IMG/VR virus record: IMGVR_UViG_3300046480_000064
Location: 1-21,058 of that record
Source: a virus
DNA: 21,058 nucleotides
Direction: 5' to 3' (one strand)
Below the pieces are notes generated by a model, which did no database searches, was not told the DNA's origin, and was given only the letters and a program-made list of their open reading frames with translations. Below are positions 15,174-21,058 of the stretch, piece by piece; position 1 is the first letter of the stretch, and every line of letters starts with the position of its first letter. The translations under genes and the position numbers were made by a program.

Positions 15174-15617
15174 TCAGACGGCCTTGTTGTGCTTGTCCCA
15201 CAGCTCTTTCGTGATGCCCATGGTCTTCATGATCTCATCACGGACGGCATTGCCCTGGCTGATGCCGCTGCTGTGGGTCTTGATGCCTTCCACCGTGCGC
15301 TTTTCCATCGGGACCTGGTCGGCCGGAAGTTCTTCGACCAATTTCTTGAAGGCGTCGACCGGCAGTTCCATGGCCGATTGCGGGATGATCTTGCCGGCGG
15401 AGAGCGCGCGGGCCGCGATGCTTTCGCGCTCGGATTTCTCACTGGCCTTCTTCAGGGCTTCGATTTCCCCGGTGAGCTTGAGGATGTCGGCAGTGTTCGT
15501 CTTGACGGCGCTGTCGGGTTCGTCCGCTTCTTTCTTCACGGCTGCGGTGATCGCCGCATCGGTCGCCGTATCGGGGAGATCGAGCACGGACAAAAGCAGT
15601 TTCTTGTAATCGAGCAT
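15174..15617 (-). CDS. Putative scaffold made from an internal start in the protease gene
   Basis: ATG 15617 lies in frame in the protease gene and begins MLDYKKLLLSVLDLPDTATD, which resembles the usual N-terminus of separate scaffold proteins. The 147-residue product is highly charged and helical, with a Lys/Glu-rich coiled coil (LTGEIEALKKASEKSERESI). In Mu and lambda the scaffold (Z, Nu3) is made from a nested start in the protease gene. No clear ribosome site is seen, so this is inferred from layout. Confidence 0.45.
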   Translation of the reverse strand: MLDYKKLLLSVLDLPDTATDAAITAAVKKEADEPDSAVKTNTADILKLTGEIEALKKASEKSERESIAARALSAGKIIPQSAMELPVDAFKKLVEELPADQVPMEKRTVEGIKTHSSGISQGNAVRDEIMKTMGITKELWDKHNKAV

Positions 15618-16130
15618 GGCGGGAGTGGTTGGTTGTTCGTCGGAAAATAGAGAGAGAAGCGGATCACCGGAGTTGAGCTGCAGGGGCAGATCATCGGTCG
15701 CGCCATGGCGGGCCAGGGCGACGCTGTGCACGAAGACGACTTCGTTTGCCTTGTTCACGAGAATCGCCGGGCTCAGGTCGTTGAAGTGTCCGCCCTTCGC
15801 GGCCTCACTGCCCTCCGGGGTCCAGCGATCGGCCGTATGCAGATAGATCCCCTCGCCAGGCACGACTTCGAGAGGCCCATAGGCGGCACGTTTGCGCGGC
15901 TCTTTCTCCGCCTTGAATGTCGTGCTACCAGGGACCGTGTTGTGTTCGAAATCCAGATCGACCGTATCGAAATTGACGGCGTGGAGGTTCTTCGGCAGCT
16001 CGCGGACGGTCGTCTCGTTGACGACGTAGTCGCCATTCACTGACTTGTTCGTGCCCCATTTGCCGACCAGAAGCCGCTTGGGGAGATCGGGTCCGGAGGC
16101 GAAATTCAGGCGGAAGGTGCGGAGCAACAT
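15174..16130 (-). CDS. Mu I-like prohead protease with C-terminal scaffold region
   Basis: 318 residues from ATG 16130; a GTG seven codons upstream (16151) is an alternative. The N-terminal ~165 residues are the protease: KWGTNKSVNGDYVVNETT, VDLDFEHNTVPGST, and DLSPAILVNKANEVVFVHSVALARHGATDDLPLQL, which is the family's conserved FSPA...VALT-like region. The last ~140 residues are charged and helical and look like a scaffold. The protease cuts scaffold and itself during capsid maturation, inside the prohead. It lies in the Mu order between gpG-like and capsid genes. Confidence 0.85.
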   Translation of the reverse strand: MLLRTFRLNFASGPDLPKRLLVGKWGTNKSVNGDYVVNETTVRELPKNLHAVNFDTVDLDFEHNTVPGSTTFKAEKEPRKRAAYGPLEVVPGEGIYLHTADRWTPEGSEAAKGGHFNDLSPAILVNKANEVVFVHSVALARHGATDDLPLQLNSGDPLLSLFSDEQPTTPAMLDYKKLLLSVLDLPDTATDAAITAAVKKEADEPDSAVKTNTADILKLTGEIEALKKASEKSERESIAARALSAGKIIPQSAMELPVDAFKKLVEELPADQVPMEKRTVEGIKTHSSGISQGNAVRDEIMKTMGITKELWDKHNKAV

Positions 16131-16230
16131 GGCGCGTTTGAAAGACGCCACTGTGCCGCAAATGCACCTTGCCTGGCTATCGTCGCTGGCGCGCCTGGCG
16201 ACGGTGGGGAGGTTTCCGCGCGCCCCGTTT

Positions 16231-16261
16231 TGTAGGAAGCCCGCTCGCGGGCGATCCTACA
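16231..16261. repeat. REP-like palindrome at the end of the gpG-like gene
   Basis: 31 bases: arms TGTAGGA/TCCTACA (7 bp) then GCCCGC/GCGGGC (6 bp) with a TC loop and a small internal mismatch. It resembles the REP elements moved by RAYT transposases in many bacterial chromosomes. Its CTA (16257-16259) is the TAG stop of the gpG-like gene. There is no U run on the - strand after it, so it is a poor terminator. The 16152-16230 stretch beside it is non-coding. Confidence 0.65.
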
Positions 16262-16733
16262 TCAGCGCATTCAGCGCCCGCAGCGCTGCTGCACGCACAC
16301 TTTTCACCGCGAGCGGAGTCAGTATGTTGCTGTCCGGCGTGCCCCAAATCGGAAGCATCGGCCGCGGTGGAATCCGCCCGTCCTTCGTGCCGAACTGGTG
16401 GAGCGATGCGAGCGACAGCCCGCCGGGCGTGGCCCGGTCGCTGCCAACGCGGACGGTGTCATTGGTCGTTTCAAACACCCGATATGATCGCCAAAGAAGG
16501 CCATGCCGCTTCAGGATTGCCGTCGAAGTTCCCTCTTTGATCTTCTGGAGAAGGGTCGATTCCTTGAGCGGAGCCCAGGGCGAGGCGCGCACGCTTGGGT
16601 CGTTGAAACTGCGCGTCGCGAGCGATACGACCGCTAGGCCGGCCGCCTCCGATATCGACTCGGTATTCATCAGCTTGGACTGCAGCCGATCGAGCGCGAC
16701 TGTCGCCAGATCCTTGATGATGAGTTCGGCCAT
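16257..16733 (-). CDS. Phage virion morphogenesis protein, Mu gpG-like
   Basis: 158 residues, nearly the usual length. Conserved features: WAPLKESTLLQKIKEG, LKRHGLLWRSYRVFETTNDTVRVGSD, and SLASLHQFGTKDGRIPPRPMLPIWG, the HQFG...IPxRPxL pattern of the Phage_tail_S/virion morphogenesis family. It acts in joining tail to head. It follows the 47-residue small gene, in the Mu order F, G, protease. The stop codon lies inside a REP-like palindrome, so its natural C-terminus may have been replaced. No Shine-Dalgarno sequence is visible. Confidence 0.85.
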   Translation of the reverse strand: MAELIIKDLATVALDRLQSKLMNTESISEAAGLAVVSLATRSFNDPSVRASPWAPLKESTLLQKIKEGTSTAILKRHGLLWRSYRVFETTNDTVRVGSDRATPGGLSLASLHQFGTKDGRIPPRPMLPIWGTPDSNILTPLAVKSVRAAALRALNALM

Positions 16734-16765
16734 AGCACGAGTAGAGCAGATCGCGCAGCAAAAAC

Positions 16766-16909
16766 TTAAGCGTCGCCGGACTTTGCTGGCGCAGCGCTTA
16801 GGTCAACGTCGGGCGTCGACTCGACCACCATCACCTCCGAGGCCTCACGCGTCCAGCCGGCCGCGATGAGCTTGTCGACTTCCAGCATCTGTTCTTCAGT
16901 GAGTTTCAT
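16766..16909 (-). CDS. Small 47-residue protein after the MuF gene
   Basis: ATG 16909 overlaps the MuF-like stop in an ATGA (16906-16909); stop TAA 16768-16766. Sequence begins MKLTEEQMLEVDKLIAAGWT and ends PAKSGDA. It is acidic, with one predicted helix and a disordered tail. The 4-base overlap and position support translation. It reads like a small UBA-like or coupling peptide, but I recognise no family. Confidence 0.6.
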   Translation of the reverse strand: MKLTEEQMLEVDKLIAAGWTREASEVMVVESTPDVDLSAAPAKSGDA

Positions 16910-18465
16910 TTGATCCATCCTTTTGCGCGGAAGAGTTTATCGATCGCCGTGGCCACGGGTGCGAAATCAGCGTCCGACCATTGGATGAGTGTGCCGATTT
17001 CCGGGATATCGCGAATCAAATTGAGCTGCTTGAGCATCTCCGCATCGCCGCTGCGCGTCGCGATGTATTGCGCATAGGAGCGCGCCCAGATCTCCAGTGG
17101 CTTGAGATAGTAGGCGGCATTGTAGATCGGCTTGCCGTCCACTATGCCCTTATCGATCGCCTTGATCGCGGCCGTCGCATCCACAGCCGCGCGCCATTCG
17201 GCAAATGCGGGATCGCTCTTCGATGCGAACGCGCCTGCCTCGCCGAGCGCCTGGTAATCGAGCAGATGCCCGATCTCATGCGCTGCCGTCATCCTTGGCC
17301 AGGGGCTATCGGCACTCACGCCGATGCGATCCTGCCCTGCGAAGAACGTGCCGTTGGCGCCTCTGCCCGCGGCCGCATCGACAGTGATCTTCGGCAGCGT
17401 GCCGTCATCGTGCACCTTGTCGATCGTCGCGATCGTCGCCGTGATGTCCGCAACATGCGCTGCCTTGGTCGTCACCTTGAGCGCGGCACTGACTGCCGTC
17501 TTCTTGGCTTCTTCCGATCTGGCATCCGTTTTCCCGGCCGCGGCCGCAGCCGCAATGACCGGAGGCTTTGGCGCCGGCGTCGCCGCAGGCTTCGGCGCGA
17601 CCGTCACGGCCGGCTTGCCCGCGCCGTTGAGCCAATCCCACACGTTGCCCTGCCCGGATCCGAGATCGGTGGATTGCGCCCAGGCCGTAAAGGTTGCCCA
17701 TGTTTCGGGATCATACCGTTTGGCCAGGTCCGCGACATTGATGTCCATCGTCGTCTGGTTCCACCGCCCCGTGCCATCTGTCGTGGTCACGTTGAACTCG
17801 CGCGGCATGCCGTTGTCGCCGGGAAGCGCGCGGACCAGGCGGCCGCTGGTCTCGATGTCGTGCAGCCGGTCGCCATCGAGCACGCGCTGTTCTTCCGGCA
17901 GCGCATCGGCGTCATCCAGCTGTATCTGGTCAACATCCTCCGGACTGAGCGCCACCTTGATGCAGCGACATCCCCATTCGCGTTTCCGATCCCAGAAGGG
18001 AGAGTCGGCCGGCAATACCAGTTGATCGAGGGCGGCATGAGTGTCGCGCACGCGTTCGTCTTCCATGGTTTGGTACTGCCAATAGGGAAACGCTGCCTGC
18101 TGGCGGTCCATGACAGCGGTGGACGCGGCATCATATGCCGCAAACCCGTGCGTCCGGAGCAGCAACTCGGCCCGGGATTCGCCCCGGCCGACTTCCTCAG
18201 TGTCCAGGTAAGGCGAGATCTGCCCCGCGATGTCCGCCTTCACCGCATCCCAATCCGCCCCCTGCGGCAGGTCTGCAATCCGGTCGCGAACTGCCTGCAG
18301 CACGTTTGCGGCCTCGATACCGGTGACCGTGAACGCCCGGGCCTGGAGATCGGGCAGCATGCCGTTGAAGATGTCGCGGCTGACGACCGGTTTCGACGCG
18401 ATGAAGTCCGCGGCATCTGTGTTCGGGACCGGCGTTGTCAGAAATGTTGTCGGGAAGTCAGGCAT
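16906..18465 (-). CDS. MuF-like minor head protein fused to a zincin-like metallopeptidase domain
   Basis: 519 residues. Residues ~30-172 are the MuF core, ending in YWQYQTMEDERVRDTHAALD and the REWGCRCIKVAL strand with the conserved CxC (166, 168). It joins portal to scaffold and enters the host with DNA in related phages. An Ala/Pro/Lys linker (~282-312) leads to a C-terminal domain with AAHEIGHLLDYQALG: HEIGH at 396-400, a fitting HExxH zinc site with Asp403, and Glu458 in PLEIWARSYAQYI as a possible third ligand. MuF proteins often carry toxin or peptidase tails. Targets are unknown; it could cut phage scaffold or a host protein. ATG 18465 follows the previous gene by 10 bases. Confidence 0.88.
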   Translation of the reverse strand: MPDFPTTFLTTPVPNTDAADFIASKPVVSRDIFNGMLPDLQARAFTVTGIEAANVLQAVRDRIADLPQGADWDAVKADIAGQISPYLDTEEVGRGESRAELLLRTHGFAAYDAASTAVMDRQQAAFPYWQYQTMEDERVRDTHAALDQLVLPADSPFWDRKREWGCRCIKVALSPEDVDQIQLDDADALPEEQRVLDGDRLHDIETSGRLVRALPGDNGMPREFNVTTTDGTGRWNQTTMDINVADLAKRYDPETWATFTAWAQSTDLGSGQGNVWDWLNGAGKPAVTVAPKPAATPAPKPPVIAAAAAAGKTDARSEEAKKTAVSAALKVTTKAAHVADITATIATIDKVHDDGTLPKITVDAAAGRGANGTFFAGQDRIGVSADSPWPRMTAAHEIGHLLDYQALGEAGAFASKSDPAFAEWRAAVDATAAIKAIDKGIVDGKPIYNAAYYLKPLEIWARSYAQYIATRSGDAEMLKQLNLIRDIPEIGTLIQWSDADFAPVATAIDKLFRAKGWIK

Positions 18466-18475
18466 GGGAAATGGG

Positions 18476-18775
18476 TCAGGCCGGAAAAGGTCGATTTTGC
18501 ATTAGCGGGCAAATCTCGACATCCTGTGCTTCCACGTGGGGGTTTGCGGAAACACTAGTCTGCACGGCCAAGGAAACGGTCTGCACGGGCCGATTCCGTG
18601 TTTCCGAAGGCATTTCGACGTCGGCGCGCAGATCGCATTCCGCCGGTTCCGCGGGCCGCAGCCCAAAAAGCTCGGCCCAGGCCATGGCGTCAGCTTGGGC
18701 AAGCAGGTATTCCGCCAGCAGGGCGGCGACCGCCTCTTCCCGCTCATTTCCCACGTACTCGAGTTCGACGGTCAT
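18476..18775 (-). CDS. Unknown protein upstream of MuF
   Basis: 99 residues from ATG 18775, three bases after the previous stop. The open frame also runs further upstream through the previous gene, but that part is likely shadow. The N-terminus is a helical, acidic segment (MTVELEYVGNEREEAVAALLAEYLLAQADAM without a membrane span), and the C-terminal half is Gln/Val/Ser-rich, probably disordered. No family is recognised. Tight spacing on both sides supports expression in the operon. Confidence 0.6.
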   Translation of the reverse strand: MTVELEYVGNEREEAVAALLAEYLLAQADAMAWAELFGLRPAEPAECDLRADVEMPSETRNRPVQTVSLAVQTSVSANPHVEAQDVEICPLMQNRPFPA

Positions 18776-18777
18776 GC

Positions 18778-19209
18778 TCAGAGAGCTTGTCTGTAGCGTT
18801 CGCGATTGCTGAAGCGCGCTCCGGGCTCGGTCCGATCCCAAAACTCCGGATCGCCGGCGACGTCCGCCTCATGTTTTAGGTACGAGAAATAGTCGAACTG
18901 CATCACCCCGGGCGTCACATTCATGCCAGTGACGAACTTCGCCCGGATGAGTCGTGCCATGCCCTGTTCGCTGATGGCGATGCCGAGTCGCTTCAGATTC
19001 CCGCGCGCCACCGTAAACCAACGGGGGCAGATCCGTGCGACCGGGCGGAACGTTCCGCCGCCGGCCGGAACGAGTTCCGTGATTGCCACCGTGTCGATAT
19101 TGTCCGGGGGAATCGACACATAGGTGTGCCCGGGCGTGATTTCCACGGTCGTGCCTGGTCGGGCTCCCACGACGGAGATGCGGAGAGGTGAGGATGGGGT
19201 TGTGTTCAT
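18778..19209 (-). CDS. Unknown protein in the accessory block
   Basis: 143 residues, start overlapping the PolX-like stop by 4 bases (19206-19209). A beta-rich N-terminal part (ISVVGARPGTTVEITPGHTY, IDTVAITELVPAGGGTF) is followed by a helix-rich half: WFTVARGNLKRLGIAISEQGMARLIRAKFV, then QFDYFSYLKHEADVAGDPEFW and a basic end. The middle resembles an HTH-like DNA-binding segment that could recognise DNA or an adaptor, but the fit is weak. I do not recognise a family. Neighbours suggest it works with or alongside the methyltransferase and nucleotidyltransferase. Confidence 0.65.
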   Translation of the reverse strand: MNTTPSSPLRISVVGARPGTTVEITPGHTYVSIPPDNIDTVAITELVPAGGGTFRPVARICPRWFTVARGNLKRLGIAISEQGMARLIRAKFVTGMNVTPGVMQFDYFSYLKHEADVAGDPEFWDRTEPGARFSNRERYRQAL

Positions 19210-19721
19210 GTTTCGCGATCTTCCGGGCGGACAAATTCAAGATTTAGCTCCCGGAAGAAATCTTCTTCGGTCTCGGTCACGACGGCGGTCCGGCCAAGCA
19301 GCTTTTGCAGCCCGGCATGGGGATTCCAATGCAGTCCTACCTCCCGGGCGCGCCGGGCGATCATGACGTTGAACTCTGCCGAGCCTGTGCGGCAGACGAG
19401 CAGCGTCGCCCAATTGGCCGGAGTCACATTGCCGAACAGGTCCGCGGATGCCGCGTGGGCGATCCACAAATCAAGCTGGCCTCCGCCCTGGAGTTCAAAG
19501 AGGCGGTATTGCTCGCCCGTCTTCGTGCAGCGCGTCCGCCGTTCGCAGCGCTCGATCAAATCATGCAGGCCAGCCTCGCCCTTGGGCAGACAGACAACGT
19601 CGATGTCGCCGACCTCCGGCCGCTGCCGGCGGATCGAGCCGGCGATTTCGCAGTGCTCGCAAAACGGCGCAAGATCGTCGCGGATCCGACCGGCCAGGCG
19701 TTGTGCAGTGGCGAGCTTCAT
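19206..19721 (-). CDS. Stand-alone DNA polymerase X/beta-type nucleotidyltransferase
   Basis: 171 residues. Clear family X palm motif: GSIRRQRPEVGDIDVV with Gly28-Ser29 and the two catalytic Asp residues 39 and 41; QLDLWIA supplies the third acid, Asp84. The TGSAEFNVMIARRAREVG (112-129) and later DFFRELNLEFVRPEDR segments match the thumb-side part of PolX. The 8-kDa lyase and PHP domains are absent, so it is about half the size of bacterial PolX. It could add nucleotides to DNA or RNA ends or repair gaps, perhaps at phage DNA ends. It overlaps both neighbours by 4 bases (ATGA), next to a winged-helix gene and a DNA methyltransferase. Catalytic residues look intact. Confidence 0.85.
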   Translation of the reverse strand: MKLATAQRLAGRIRDDLAPFCEHCEIAGSIRRQRPEVGDIDVVCLPKGEAGLHDLIERCERRTRCTKTGEQYRLFELQGGGQLDLWIAHAASADLFGNVTPANWATLLVCRTGSAEFNVMIARRAREVGLHWNPHAGLQKLLGRTAVVTETEEDFFRELNLEFVRPEDRET

Positions 19722-20113
19722 CCCATCAATCCTTTGTTATGGACCTTGGCGACCAAGCGTTGCGCAGGGGTCTTTGGGAAGATCCAGCTGCCGAAAGTCA
19801 TTTCGAGCTGGCATTGGCGGGTGACGTGCTCGCGTCTTTCCTCCAGACCGTTGCGGATCTCGTCATCGGTGCCTGCTCGGTAGACGCCTTTACCCTTCGC
19901 AGGCTGGTCCCTTGTTAGGCCGACAAACCCGAGGTAACAGAGCTCGGTCGTGCGCGGCCGAAAACTCAGGATAGAGATGCCGGCCTTCGCGGCCACCTCC
20001 GCCGTCGTGCCCGGCCCGTGCCTCTGCCAGGCCGCGAACACAGCCGCACGACCGCCGGCGAGACGCGATTTCAGTTCCTCAAAGGTCGCAAGACGGAAAT
20101 TGATCGGTTTCAT
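19718..20113 (-). CDS. Winged-helix DNA-binding protein
   Basis: 131 residues; overlaps the methyltransferase stop and the PolX start by ATGA. Residues ~20-70 form a winged helix: AVFAAWQRHGPGTTAEVAAK, AGISILSFRPRTTELCYLGF, then a wing with GLTRDQPAKGKGVYRAG. The C-terminal part is a charged helix (EEIRNGLEERREHV-like) and may give dimerisation. Similar phage proteins pair with nucleases or methyltransferases as DNA-targeting parts or regulate nearby genes. The partner cannot be shown here. Confidence 0.7.
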   Translation of the reverse strand: MKPINFRLATFEELKSRLAGGRAAVFAAWQRHGPGTTAEVAAKAGISILSFRPRTTELCYLGFVGLTRDQPAKGKGVYRAGTDDEIRNGLEERREHVTRQCQLEMTFGSWIFPKTPAQRLVAKVHNKGLMG

Positions 20114-21058
20114 GCGATGGCCTCCGCGTAGAGCGGCAATTCATCGCGCTCCGGGCGCAAGCAATGGGGACTGAACCAGATCCGCTCCTTGGCTGAGTTC
20201 AGCGATCCTCCGGCCGATTGATTCGCGTATCCGCCACCGGCTTTCCATGGGACGCATTTCCAGGCGCCCGGCATGTCATGTTCGCCTTCGTATCCGCATA
20301 GTGCGATGCGCAACCGCGGGCTATCTCCATGGGCAATAGCCCAATCCCGCACAACCGCGGAGATCTTGTGCCCGTCGATCGCATAGCAATCCTTGTCCCG
20401 AAGATCGCCATCGTAGGGCGGGTCAAGCACGACGCCGGTGACGAATCCGACCGGAACATTGTCCGTTAGGCCCAGCGGCGTCGGCGTGAGCACGCGTTGC
20501 CAATCTCCGCAGATACAGCGCACGCGTCGCAGACGGACCTGCAGCGTGCTGAACCATTCCGTCAGATTACAATCGGCGTTCGCCCCAAAGTCGCCCTGGG
20601 CATCCGATCGGGGTAACTGCGACGAATGCACACCCGAGTTTCCCTTCGGGTGCATCGACGGAATCTTCTGGTGGACGCCCTTCGATCCGCACCAATAGAC
20701 CTCGGGCATCTGACGGCGAACAAACACTCCATTGGTTCTGCCAGCAGATGCTTGCGGGCGGCGCCTCTCCGGGCGGCGGCCCGTGACTTTGCACCAACCG
20801 GCGCCGATCCAACAAGAGATCCCCCACACCCACCAGCCGGCGATCCGCGCGTCGTAATAATCCGCGTCAGACTTCATCCGCTCGCGGAAGGCGGACTGAT
20901 TCACGAGCCATTGATGACGTGCGTGCAGATCCGCTTCGTTCACCGGCCAGTCGGCCCAGTGCGCAACGTCATCCGGAGCCGAGGCAATCGCGCGCCAGAA
21001 ATTGGCGAGGTAGCAATCCAGGTCGTTGACCGTCTCCGTCGACGGCGGGTTGGGATTG
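20110..21058 (-). CDS. Phage N6-adenine DNA methyltransferase (5' end outside window)
   Basis: The frame is open to the right edge: 38 codons before a GTG at 20943 encode VNDLDCYLANFWRAI and other family-conserved residues, so the true start is upstream. 315 residues are visible. GVVLDPPYDGD holds catalytic motif IV (DPPY). The later ALCGYEGEHDMPGAWKCVPW, KAGGGYANQSAGG and KERIWFSPHC are typical of a D12-class-like Dam family found in Mu-like phages and bacteria. It probably methylates adenines in phage DNA to evade restriction or control genes. It opens the ATGA-linked block with HTH and PolX genes. The missing N-terminus should carry the SAM-binding motif. Confidence 0.85.
   Translation of the reverse strand, partial: NPNPPSTETVNDLDCYLANFWRAIASAPDDVAHWADWPVNEADLHARHQWLVNQSAFRERMKSDADYYDARIAGWWVWGISCWIGAGWCKVTGRRPERRRPQASAGRTNGVFVRRQMPEVYWCGSKGVHQKIPSMHPKGNSGVHSSQLPRSDAQGDFGANADCNLTEWFSTLQVRLRRVRCICGDWQRVLTPTPLGLTDNVPVGFVTGVVLDPPYDGDLRDKDCYAIDGHKISAVVRDWAIAHGDSPRLRIALCGYEGEHDMPGAWKCVPWKAGGGYANQSAGGSLNSAKERIWFSPHCLRPERDELPLYAEAIA

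Noticed and set aside
16231-16261. Palindrome considered as an intrinsic terminator
   Set aside because: No U run follows on either transcript strand in the operon direction; the shape fits a REP-like element better.
16981-18558. A 525-codon open frame on the + strand
   Set aside because: It lies antisense to the MuF-metallopeptidase gene and is rich in Arg, Cys and His, as expected for a shadow of a high-GC gene.

Overview
The window holds the left boundary and most of the late (structural) region of a Mu-like transposable siphophage, probably an integrated prophage. The first ~430 bases are the front half of a bacterial family B DNA polymerase gene read on the + strand, with the DxxSLYPS motif visible. 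Its frame stops within a few codons of a run of short direct repeats that look like the end of a transposable phage. Everything from about 600 to the right edge is one long, tightly packed gene series on the - strand, so phage transcription runs right to left and converges on the broken host gene. GC is high (well above 60% in many stretches), few genes have a Shine-Dalgarno sequence, and the host has an archaeal-like family B polymerase. This fits Verrucomicrobia, Acidobacteria or a similar phylum, but the assignment is tentative.

In transcription order (right to left) the layout is as follows. (1) An accessory block at 21058-18476: an N6-adenine DNA methyltransferase (5' end outside the window), a winged-helix protein, a stand-alone DNA polymerase X/beta-type nucleotidyltransferase and two unknown proteins, mostly joined by 4-base ATGA overlaps. 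(2) A Mu-type head module at 18465-13058: a MuF-like minor head protein fused to a zincin-like metallopeptidase domain, a 47-residue small protein, a Mu gpG-like morphogenesis protein, a Mu I-like protease with a probable in-frame scaffold, a decoration-like protein with an odd hydrophobic N-terminus, and the Mu gpT-like major capsid protein, followed by a strong intrinsic terminator. (3) Connector and tail genes at 12982-4598: a DUF1320/gp36-like protein, a gp37-like tail-completion candidate, a tail tube protein, tail assembly chaperones G and GT joined by a probable -1 frameshift, a tape measure protein, a distal-tail-like protein, a DUF2163-like hub protein, an NlpC/P60-like peptidase and a J-like tip protein. 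The tube, G/GT frameshift and tape-measure order indicates a long non-contractile tail on a Mu-type capsid. (4) A host-recognition end at 5440-602: the C-terminal part of J, a polyproline mini-protein, a 1092-residue tail fibre with a complete SGNH esterase domain, and a coiled-coil protein. This part has clearly lower GC.

Terminase, portal, transposase, repressor and lysis genes are not in the window. They would be expected beyond the right edge. The most notable points are the inferred insertion into the polymerase gene, the near-identical C-terminal domain shared by the head decoration protein and the tail tube protein, the MuF-metallopeptidase fusion, the methyltransferase/HTH/PolX cargo block lying directly upstream of the MuF gene, the recombination seam inside J, and a REP-like palindrome that supplies a stop codon.
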